From the NCBI GenBank assembly GCA_963812525.1, contig CAWEVL010000009.1, positions 248,001 to 312,000 on the forward strand: 64,000 nt of DNA, read 5' to 3'. Source of the stretch: Bog-756 sp963812525. GTDB taxonomy: Bacteria > Actinomycetota > Acidimicrobiia > Acidimicrobiales > RAAP-2. The position numbers and the translations under genes were made by a program. The notes below the pieces were generated by a model. The model had not been told where the DNA came from and did not search any database. It saw nothing but the letters and a program-made list of their open reading frames with translations. Shown piece after piece: positions 8,044-15,812 of the stretch; position 1 is the first letter of the stretch, and every line of letters begins with the position of its first letter.

Positions 8044-10402
8044 GTGCATTCCATAGACATCAGTGTGGTCATCCCCACACGCAACGAGCGGGAGAATATC
8101 GAGCCGCTGGTCACCCGGTTGGCCGCGGCATTGCCCGTCGGCGCATCCCAGGTGATCTTCGTCGACGACAGCAGTGACGACACGCCCCAGGTCATTGCGG
8201 CAGTAGCCGATGCCGCCTCCATCCCCGTCCTGGTGCTGCACCGCCAGCCGGGGGAGCGAACCGGCGGTCTCGGTGGCGCGGTGGTGGCCGGGCTCCGCCT
8301 GTGCGAGGGCCGGGTGGCCGTCGTCATGGACGGCGACCTCCAGCACCCGCCGGAGACGATCCCCCAGCTCATCGCGCCCATCGACGGGGGCGAGGCCGAC
8401 GTGGTCGTGGCCAGCCGTTATCGCGACCACGGCGAGTCCGTGGGCCTGGCCAACCGCTCCCGGGTCGGCGTGTCCCATGCCGCCACCAAGCTGACCAAGT
8501 CGGCCTTCCCCCGACGCCTGCAGGAGGTGTCGGATCCGATGAGCGGGTTCTTCGCGCTCCGGCTGGCCGCGGTGGACATCGACAGCCTGCGTCCCGTCGG
8601 CTTCAAGATCCTCCTCGAGGCGGTGGCCCGCTGCCGCCTGAAGGTGGCCGAGGTCGGCTTCAGCTTCGCCCCCCGGCACTCGGGGGAGAGCAAGGCCGAC
8701 TTCCGTGAAGGTCTCCGTTTCGCCGTCCACCTCACCCGCCTGCGCCTGGGGACGCTGCTCACCCCCCGCCAGCAGCGAGCCGCCGGGTTCGCCGCCGTGG
8801 GTGCGACCGGGTTGGTGGTCAACACCATCGCCTTTTGGATGCTCATCCGCTTCGGCCAACTGCCGTACCTGCTGGCCGCGGTGCTCTCGACCCAGATCTC
8901 CACCACCTGGAACTTCGTGGGCATGGAGCTCTTCGTCTTCGCCGACCGGAAGTCCGGTGGGCTGTGGGGCCGCTACTGGCGGTTCTGCCTGCTCAACAAC
9001 ACCGTGATGCTGGCGCGGCTCCCGCTGCTGGCCTTGATGGTCGAAGTCCTACACACGCCGAAGACGGCCGCCAACGTGATCACCCTGTTGGCGGTGTTCC
9101 TGGTCCGCTTCGGCATCAGCGATCGCTTTATCTACGAAGGAGAGAAGAACATGGCCCAAGCCGAAACTGCGCCCACCCTGGTCGGGCCGATCCGGGTGGC
9201 GGTGGAGGAGTCCCGCCCCGAGCTGAAGAGTCTCGACGTGGCGCTCGGCACGCCGTTTCGTCACTTCTACGACCTGCACGGGATCGTGACCATCGGCAGC
9301 GATGTGGCGCTGCCCGAGCTGGCCTATTTCCTGACGCCCAGCCCGGTCGGCGACAGCGCCGGGCCGGACATCGCCATCCGGATCGGCAAGGTCGGCAGGA
9401 ACCGGGCCCGGACCCGCCTGGTGCGCTCGGCCGACGGGAAGACCATCCGGTGGGAGGAGCAGCTGGGCCGCGGCTCGGCCAACTTCGCCATCCACTTCGG
9501 ACCCCAGATCCTGGTGACGATCGAGCACGGCGCTGGCCCGCAGCCCCCACGTCCTCTACACCAACGTGGTGGAGGCGCTGCTGCGCTTCGTCTTCGTCGA
9601 CCGGGGCTACATGCTCCTGCACGCGGCCTGCATGGACGTGGGCGGGAGGGGAGTGGTGCTGTCGGCCCGCACCGACACCGGCAAGACCGGCACGGTGCTC
9701 AAGCTCCTCCGGACCAGCGAGGGCCGGTTCCTGTCCGACGACATGACCATCGTCGACAGCGCCGGCGTGGCCAGGAGCTTCCCGAAGCCGTTGACCATCA
9801 GCCAGCACACGCTCCGGGCCATCAACGCCGGCGACCTCAGCCGACGGGAGTGGGCGTGGCTCCGGGTGCAGAGCCGCCTGCACTCCAAGGAGGGGCGCGG
9901 GTTCGCCATGAAGTTGGCCGATCACAACGTGCCCATCATGACCATCAACGGCTGGACCCAGCGCATCATCCCGCCGCCGAAGTATCACGTCCAGCGTCTG
10001 GTACCGTGCGAGCTGGGCTCAACCACCACGATCGACCAGCTCTACATCATCGAGCGGGGCGTTCCTCATCACGAATTGGTCTCGCAGTCCCAGGCCATCG
10101 TGGAGTTGCTGGACAACACCGAGGACGCCTACGGATTCCCCCCGTACCGCTACCTGGCGCAGGCGCTGTCGGTGGGCGGGCTCAGCTACGACGAGCTCCG
10201 GGAGCGGGAACGACTGATCCTGGTCAGCGCCATGGAGAGCGTGGAGATCCACCGGCTCGGGTCGAACGACTTCACCTGGGCCGAGCAGATCTCAACCCGC
10301 ATCGCACTCGACTTCAACAATGCCGGCACGAATGGACATGACTACCACGGGATCGATGACAACGTTCCTGAGGGAGATCCCCTGTCGGGCTCTGAAGCCT
10401 GA
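8044..10402 (+). CDS. GT2-GtrA glycosyltransferase, continuous in frame with an HprK-like P-loop domain (one frameshift)
   Basis: GTG at 8044 after GAGGGG. Residues 1-235 form a GT2 polyprenyl-phosphate glycosyltransferase of the DPM1/GtrB type: SVVIPTRNERENIEP, VDDSSDDT, and MDGDLQHPPE carrying the DxD-type metal site. Residues ~255-365 are a GtrA membrane domain with four predicted helices (AAVGATGLVVNTIAFWML onward). Together they should charge undecaprenyl phosphate with a sugar and flip it outward. No stop follows: the frame runs through RFIYEGEKNMAQ into a domain related to HPr kinase, with Walker A SARTDTGKT. One frameshift near 9533 breaks that third domain. A strong ribosome-binding site before the Met at 9151 suggests the third domain may also be made, or only be made, as a separate protein. 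First gene of the 8-24 kb surface cluster. Confidence 0.75.
9151..10402 (+). CDS. HPr-kinase-related P-loop protein, internal start (one frameshift)
   Basis: A possible separate product of the frame above. AAGGAG at 9137-9142 sits 8 bases before ATG 9151, the best ribosome-binding site in this stretch. The chain has an N-terminal region of about 110 residues, then LLHAACMDVGGRGVVLSA leading into Walker A SARTDTGKT, then SDDMTIVD, an arrangement seen in HprK-like serine kinases encoded in polysaccharide clusters. The first Gly of the P-loop is Ala here. The frame shifts near 9533 (IEHG to LARSPHVLY). Related proteins are thought to act as small kinases on unidentified substrates; the substrate here is unknown. 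The next gene begins 32 bases downstream. Confidence 0.6.
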
Positions 10403-10434
10403 CACGAGCTGTCTCATCTCCCGCAGGGCCCACA

Positions 10435-12006
10435 GTGACGCTGCTTAGCGACGATCGCGCTGGCGTGGTGGAACGCGGGCAAGCATCGGCCGACGGTGGG
10501 GCGCGCCCCGAGCCGGCCGAACAGCCGAGGTTGATGCACCGGCTGTGGCCGGTGCCCGCCACCGTCTGGCTGGGCCTGACCCTGGCCCTCGGCCTGGTGG
10601 TGAGGCTGACCAACCTCAACGCCTTCGGGTTCAACAGCGATGAAGCGGTCTACGCCGGACAGTCGGCGTCGCTGGCCGGCAATCCCCTGTTCGTCAACCA
10701 GTTCCCGATCTTCCGGGCCCACCCGTTGCTGCTGCCCACCCTCTTGTCCCCACTGTTCCGGTCGGGGACCCCCGACCTCCGAGGCCGGGTGGTGGTGGCG
10801 TTCCTCGGGGTGGCCACCCTGTTCGCCGCCTACCTGGTGGGGAAGGAGCTGTACGGGCCGAAGACCGGGATCATCGGCGCACTGCTCCTGGCCCTGATGC
10901 CCTACCACCTGGTGGTCACCCGCCAGCTGCTGCTCGACGGCCCGGCGGTGCTCTGGATCACCCTGTCCTTCTGGATGCTGGCCCGGTTCGTCCGGACCAA
11001 CCGGTTCGAGTGGCTGGCCGCCTCGGCGGCCACCCTGGGCCTGGCCGTGCTGACCAAGGAGACCAGCGCGGTGGTGGCCGGTAGCGTCATCATCTTCCTC
11101 CTGGTCAGCACCGAGGTGCGTCGCCCCGGAAGGGCGGTGAGCTTGACCCTGATCGTGCTGGTGGCCGTGAGCCTGATCTTCCCCCTGGCCATCGACCTGG
11201 CCGGTCACAAATCGACCGGTCAGAACTATCTGGCCTGGCAGTTGACCCGATCATCGAACCACGCCGGCACCTTCTACCTGACGGTCATCCCGGCGGCCAT
11301 CGGCTGGCTGGTGGTCATCGCTGCGGGGTCGGCACTGATCTTCCGGATCAACCGGACCTGGCGTGAGCTCCTGTTGGTGCTGTGGATCCTGGTCCCGTTC
11401 GTGATCCTCGAGATCTACCCGCTCAAGGGGTACCAGTACCTGCTGCCGGTGGCCCCCGCCGTCGCCCTGCTCGCCGCCCGGGCCCTCACCACCTGGCATC
11501 TTCCGGCCCGCCTGGACAAGTACACCAAGTCGGTCCTCCGACCGGTGGTGATCGCCGTGGTGCTGGTGTCGTTGCTCCCCGGCGTGTGGTCGGTGATGTT
11601 CCCCTCGGTGAGCGCGTCGGCCCTGGCCGGGCAGGGGGGCGTGGCCGGTGGACGTGAGGCCGGCAAGTGGGTCGGGGCCAACCTGGTACCGGGTACCGAG
11701 CTCATGACCATCGGCCCCAGTCTGGCCAACATCCTCGAGTACTACGGGCACCGCCCGGCCCAGGGCCTGTCGGTGAGCACCAACCCCCTGCACCGCAACC
11801 CGGCCTACACGCCCATCTACAACCCTGACCAGAGCGTTCGCAGTGGCCAGTTCACCTACCTGGTGTGGGACGCCTACTCGGCCTTTCGGTCTCCCTCGAC
11901 CGCCCACCGGATGGCGAAGCTCATCCACAAGTACCAGGGGTTCCCCATCCACACGGTGCGGGTGAACGGCAAGCCGGTCATCATCTTCTACGAGGTCCAC
12001 CCGTGA
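10435..12006 (+). CDS. PMT/ArnT-type polyprenyl-phosphate-sugar glycosyltransferase
   Basis: A 523-residue integral membrane protein of the GT39/GT83-like GT-C fold. After a ~35-residue cytoplasmic head, about ten hydrophobic segments can be seen. The first extracytoplasmic loop carries the Asp-Glu pair in GFNSDEAVYAGQS, the usual catalytic acid position. A basic HRLW lies before the first helix. It should transfer a sugar from a polyprenyl-phosphate donor, such as the one made by the upstream GT2-GtrA protein, onto a surface glycan or protein. The start is GTG at 10435. The stop overlaps the next gene's start (GTGA), implying translational coupling. Confidence 0.82.
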   Translation: MTLLSDDRAGVVERGQASADGGARPEPAEQPRLMHRLWPVPATVWLGLTLALGLVVRLTNLNAFGFNSDEAVYAGQSASLAGNPLFVNQFPIFRAHPLLLPTLLSPLFRSGTPDLRGRVVVAFLGVATLFAAYLVGKELYGPKTGIIGALLLALMPYHLVVTRQLLLDGPAVLWITLSFWMLARFVRTNRFEWLAASAATLGLAVLTKETSAVVAGSVIIFLLVSTEVRRPGRAVSLTLIVLVAVSLIFPLAIDLAGHKSTGQNYLAWQLTRSSNHAGTFYLTVIPAAIGWLVVIAAGSALIFRINRTWRELLLVLWILVPFVILEIYPLKGYQYLLPVAPAVALLAARALTTWHLPARLDKYTKSVLRPVVIAVVLVSLLPGVWSVMFPSVSASALAGQGGVAGGREAGKWVGANLVPGTELMTIGPSLANILEYYGHRPAQGLSVSTNPLHRNPAYTPIYNPDQSVRSGQFTYLVWDAYSAFRSPSTAHRMAKLIHKYQGFPIHTVRVNGKPVIIFYEVHP

Positions 12007-13571
12007 GGCGGCCTCCGTTCCGCGCCCTGCTCGGGGCGGTCGCCTCGGTTGCCGCGTTGACCGCGGTCCTGCCCGTGTCGGCCGCCGGCGCGGCGGGCAC
12101 CGGTGGGCAGCCCTCCATCGCCACCAAGGTGTTCCCCGCCGCGGTGGCCGCGGTGACCGGACCGATCCAACACGTGATCGTGGTGATCCAGAGCGGGCAC
12201 TCCTTCGACAACTATTTCGGGACCCGGCCCGGAGTCGACGGGATCCCGGCCAATATCCGCGAGCCCGTGGCCCCCGGCTCCAACAGCGTCATCGCGCCGT
12301 ACCACCTCTCGTCCGAGCAGGAGCGGGACGGACTGAGGGACACGTTGCGAGTGACGCAGAAGGCCGTCGACAGCGGGAAGATGGACGGATTCGTCAGCGC
12401 CCAGCCCAACACCGCCATCGGCTCAGTGGCCATGGGCCACTACGACCGGAGCGATCTGCCCTACTACTGGGATCTGGCCGACCGGTTCACCCTGTTCGAC
12501 CATTTCTTCGCCTCCAGCCAGGCCGGATCCTTCCCCAACCGGCTGGTGACCGTCTCGGGCCAGACGGACGACATCGCCTCCAACAAGACGTTGGGCGGGG
12601 GTGTCGTCATCCCCGGGGGGACGGTCTTCGATCAGCTCAACGCCCACCACGTGAGCTGGAAGTTCTACGCGCAGGGATACAAGGCCGGGGTGAAACCCAC
12701 ACCGGCGCAGATCGCCCGCAACCCGCTGCTGGTCATGCCCGGGTTCCAGCAGGACCCCCGCCTGGTCGGCACGAGCCAGTACTTCGTGGATCTGGACAAG
12801 GGACAGTTGCCCCAGGTGTCCTACGTGACGGCGGCGACCACCGACTCCGAGCGGTCTCCCCAGGACCCGGCCCAGGGCGAGGCGTTCGTCCGTTCGCTGG
12901 TCAATGCGCTCATGCAGAGCTCGGAGTGGAGCCACACCGCCCTGTTGCTCACCTACGACGACTCCGGGGGCTGGTACGACCACGTCGTGCCGCCGACCGT
13001 GGCCGGCGCCACCTTGGGCGTGCGGGTTCCCACCCTGCTCATCTCGCCCTATGCCAAGGCCGGGTATGTCGACTCCACAACGACGGACAGCGCCTCGATT
13101 CCGGGATTCATCGACGACGTGTTCAAGCTCCCGGAGATCACGCCGGCCGTCAATCAGGTGGGAAGCGTCATGAGCGCGGTGGATACGACCCAACAGCCCA
13201 CCCCTCCGATCATCGGCCCTTCCGAGGGCACCCTCGCCCCGATCCCCCGACCCAAGGTGGAGACCATCTACCTGCTGTACCTGGGGGCGCTGGTGGCGGC
13301 CGCCCTGCTCCTGACCATCGCCTTCCTCCGTCAGCGGCGTCCGGACCATCCGGTCCTGGCCTCGGCGACCAGAGGTGAGGCTGTCCCGCTACCCGGTCTC
13401 GGATCGGCCGGAACCACCCCTCGGCCCAAACGGCGGCGGGGAAGGCGGCCACCGCCCACCACCGGCGGCGGCGCCGACGGTCCGGTCTCGCCGCCGCCCG
13501 GCTCACCCTCGGGCAAGGTCCTGTCAGGCCAGCGGACCGACGCCACCACGGCCACGGACCTGTTGGGATGA
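12003..13571 (+). CDS. Membrane-anchored phospholipase C / acid phosphatase family phosphoesterase, altered active site
   Basis: A 522-residue member of the phosphoesterase family PF04185 (PLC/AcpA). An N-terminal signal segment (about residues 4-25, ending SAAGAAG) and a C-terminal helix (IYLLYLGALVAAALLLTIAF) followed by a basic, Pro-rich tail suggest an extracytoplasmic enzyme anchored in the membrane. Family blocks are HVIVVIQSGHSFDNYFGT, SQAGSFPNRL, LTYDDSGGWYDHV and GVRVPTLLISPYAK. In relatives the first block reads Q-E-N-(H/R)-S-F-D, where Glu and Asn bind the metal; here both are replaced by Ser-Gly, and the later Asp-Glu is Asp-Asp. Activity may therefore be changed or lost. GTG at 12003 overlaps the preceding stop; its own stop overlaps the next ATG. 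Confidence 0.82.
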   Translation: MRRPPFRALLGAVASVAALTAVLPVSAAGAAGTGGQPSIATKVFPAAVAAVTGPIQHVIVVIQSGHSFDNYFGTRPGVDGIPANIREPVAPGSNSVIAPYHLSSEQERDGLRDTLRVTQKAVDSGKMDGFVSAQPNTAIGSVAMGHYDRSDLPYYWDLADRFTLFDHFFASSQAGSFPNRLVTVSGQTDDIASNKTLGGGVVIPGGTVFDQLNAHHVSWKFYAQGYKAGVKPTPAQIARNPLLVMPGFQQDPRLVGTSQYFVDLDKGQLPQVSYVTAATTDSERSPQDPAQGEAFVRSLVNALMQSSEWSHTALLLTYDDSGGWYDHVVPPTVAGATLGVRVPTLLISPYAKAGYVDSTTTDSASIPGFIDDVFKLPEITPAVNQVGSVMSAVDTTQQPTPPIIGPSEGTLAPIPRPKVETIYLLYLGALVAAALLLTIAFLRQRRPDHPVLASATRGEAVPLPGLGSAGTTPRPKRRRGRRPPPTTGGGADGPVSPPPGSPSGKVLSGQRTDATTATDLLG

Positions 13572-14620
13572 GCGCGCTCCGACTTCCTCGGCTGGCCGCG
13601 TGCTTGGCCGCGGTCGCCCTGTCAGCTGCGGCCCTGACCGCCGCGTCACCAGCCGCCCAGGCCGTCGTCCCGGCGACGCGCACCGTGCAGGTCCAGGTGG
13701 TGCCGGCGCTCCCGGGCGTGGCCTTCACGCTCGACGGCCACTCCTACGTGACGGGCCCGGGGGGTACGGCGGTGGCCGACGACACGGCGCTCAACGGGGC
13801 GGCGGCGCGCCTGACCGTCACCCCCGACCAGGTCGTGGCGCCGGGCGTGCGCGTGTCGCTCGACCGGGTGGCCAACGACCCGAATCACGGTCCGTTCACT
13901 CGGAAGCTGGTAGCTGAGCTGGACGAAGACCAGCAGGTCACCATGGCCTTCTCGGCCCCCAAAAACCCGGTCACGACCAAGGTGACCCAGGTGCCGCTCC
14001 GCCAGGTGAGCTCGGTGACGTTGACCGACAGCCTCGGAGGCACCCTCCACTTCACCGGCGCCCAACTGGCCACGCCCGTCTGGCTGCCGGCCAGCCGTCC
14101 GGCACTGGCCAGCGCCGGGGCCAACGGCCGCCTGGTGACCTACGCCATCAAGTCGGTCATGATGCGCGGGGCCAACGTGGTCAACAGCGGGCAACGGCGG
14201 TTCACGCCCTACAAGCAGTCCCTCTGGGAGGTCCCGGTCATTCTCCACTCGCTGACCATCGAGGCCAACGACCTGCTGGCCGGAGCACCGGCCGGGAAGA
14301 CCGCCCAGCTCACCTTCCCGGACCAGTCGGTCGAGACCGTCCCGCTCGGACCCCAACACAAGGTCACGCTGTACAACCTGCCCCGCGGGACGTACCAGCT
14401 CAAGGTGGGCGGGGGCCTGATCGCCCTCTCCTCGACCGTTCGGCTGTCGCGTGACCAGACCGCCACCGAGGTGGTCATCACCGGGGCGGACGCCGGGGAA
14501 CTGGGCCTCATGCTGTTCTCCGTGCTCGCGGTAGTCGTGGCGGCAGGGGTGATCGGACGCCGGCTCCGCCGGCAGGCGGCCGATCGCCACGAGGGCACTG
14601 CCAGTGCACTCCTGGCCTAG
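13568..14620 (+). CDS. Secreted, C-terminally anchored protein of unknown function
   Basis: 350 residues. A signal peptide (about 1-32, ending AAQA) is followed by ~280 residues rich in beta-branched and small residues, probably beta-sandwich domains. A single C-terminal helix (LGLMLFSVLAVVVAAGVIG) and a basic cytoplasmic tail (RRLRRQ) follow. No catalytic motif is recognisable. ATG 13568 overlaps the TGA of the phosphoesterase gene, and its 3' end overlaps the next gene by 17 bases, so it is translationally tied to both. A structural or scaffolding partner of the neighbouring extracytoplasmic enzymes is plausible, but this is inference from position only. Confidence 0.75.
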   Translation: MSALRLPRLAACLAAVALSAAALTAASPAAQAVVPATRTVQVQVVPALPGVAFTLDGHSYVTGPGGTAVADDTALNGAAARLTVTPDQVVAPGVRVSLDRVANDPNHGPFTRKLVAELDEDQQVTMAFSAPKNPVTTKVTQVPLRQVSSVTLTDSLGGTLHFTGAQLATPVWLPASRPALASAGANGRLVTYAIKSVMMRGANVVNSGQRRFTPYKQSLWEVPVILHSLTIEANDLLAGAPAGKTAQLTFPDQSVETVPLGPQHKVTLYNLPRGTYQLKVGGGLIALSSTVRLSRDQTATEVVITGADAGELGLMLFSVLAVVVAAGVIGRRLRRQAADRHEGTASALLA

Positions 14621-15812
14621 CGTCCGCCGAGCCTTCTCCCTGCTCGCACTGGTCGCCGCCACCGGGCTGGTCCTGACCGGGTGCACCACGGGGAGCCCGG
14701 TGGCGTCCGGTCAGTCGACGGCCAGCGCGGTCCCCAAACGGGTCCCGCCCGCCGCCGCCCCCCCGGCGGCCCCCGCGGTTACCACGGCCAACTCCAACCA
14801 CCGGATGTTCGCCTTCTACTACCTGTGGTGGGACACGCAGCACTGGCACGCCCGGCTCGGGCCCAACTATCCCTACGCCGCCAACCCCCTGCCGCTGCCG
14901 GCGACCATCACCGGCTACGGATGCACGGTCACCAACAACTACCCGGGCAACCAGCTCACCGATGTGGCCTCCCCGTTGTGGACCCAGGACAATCCCAACC
15001 AGATCCGGTCCGACGTGACCCTGGCCGCCCAGTCCGGCTTGGCCGGCTTCGCCGTGAGCTGGGCGGGGACCGGCCAACCGCACCAGACGCCCATGTCATC
15101 GGCGTTCAACCACCGGCTGGCCATGGTGGTGGCGGCCGTGCACCAGATCAACAAGGCCGGGACGCCCTTCTCCTTGTGGATCGCCTACATCTCCTCGGCC
15201 CGGATCCGGTCCACCGACGAGATCAACAACGACCTCAGCTATCTGTCCAACACCTACGGCAAGGACCCGGCCTTCGACCACAGCAACTCCGGCCGCCCGA
15301 CGCTCATCATGATGGGGAGCCGGAAGTACCCCATCTCGGTGCTGAACGCCTTCAGCGCCCGCTGGCGACCCCACTTCTACCTGGTGGCCGACGAGAACTG
15401 GAGCACCTGGGACGCGGCCAAGGCGGCCGACTTCGACGCCGACCAGTACTACTGGTCCAGCCAGAACCCCCTCAGCAACAAGGCCTCCTTCGCCCAGCTC
15501 GACCGGTTGGCCGCCGAGGTGCGGTCCAGCCGCAACCCCGACGGCACGGCCAAGAAGTTCTTCAGTCCCCTGGCCCCCGGCTACAACAAGGTCATCGGCG
15601 GGGGGAGCGGGTGCGTCCCCCGTCTCGGCGGCCGGACCATGCAGGACCTCTATGCCGGTAACTCCAGCGCCCATCCCGACGGGTGGATGGTGATCAGCTG
15701 GAACGAGATCGACGAGGGGACCTACGTCGTCCCCCTCGAGCGTTTCGGCCTCCAGAGCATCGCCACCCTCAAGTCGATCATCGACGGGCCGACGCCGGCG
15801 AGCACGGGCTGA
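14604..15812 (+). CDS. Lipoprotein, GH99-like (endo-alpha-mannosidase-type) glycoside hydrolase
   Basis: 402 residues, from the GTG at 14604 inside the end of the preceding gene. The N-terminus is a lipoprotein signal (LLALVAATGLVLTGCTTGS) with the lipidated Cys in LTGC. A Ser/Ala/Pro linker leads to a TIM-barrel-like domain. FAFYYLWWDTQHW near the start and VISWNEIDEGTYVVP near the end resemble the corresponding strands of GH99/GH71-like enzymes, which cleave or process mannose-containing glycans. The catalytic Glu is probably in the WNEIDEGT block. The gene sits beside membrane glycosyltransferases and extracytoplasmic phosphoesterases, which fits trimming of a surface mannan or phosphoglycan. 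Substrate is not determined by sequence. Confidence 0.7.
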   Translation: MHSWPSVRRAFSLLALVAATGLVLTGCTTGSPVASGQSTASAVPKRVPPAAAPPAAPAVTTANSNHRMFAFYYLWWDTQHWHARLGPNYPYAANPLPLPATITGYGCTVTNNYPGNQLTDVASPLWTQDNPNQIRSDVTLAAQSGLAGFAVSWAGTGQPHQTPMSSAFNHRLAMVVAAVHQINKAGTPFSLWIAYISSARIRSTDEINNDLSYLSNTYGKDPAFDHSNSGRPTLIMMGSRKYPISVLNAFSARWRPHFYLVADENWSTWDAAKAADFDADQYYWSSQNPLSNKASFAQLDRLAAEVRSSRNPDGTAKKFFSPLAPGYNKVIGGGSGCVPRLGGRTMQDLYAGNSSAHPDGWMVISWNEIDEGTYVVPLERFGLQSIATLKSIIDGPTPASTG

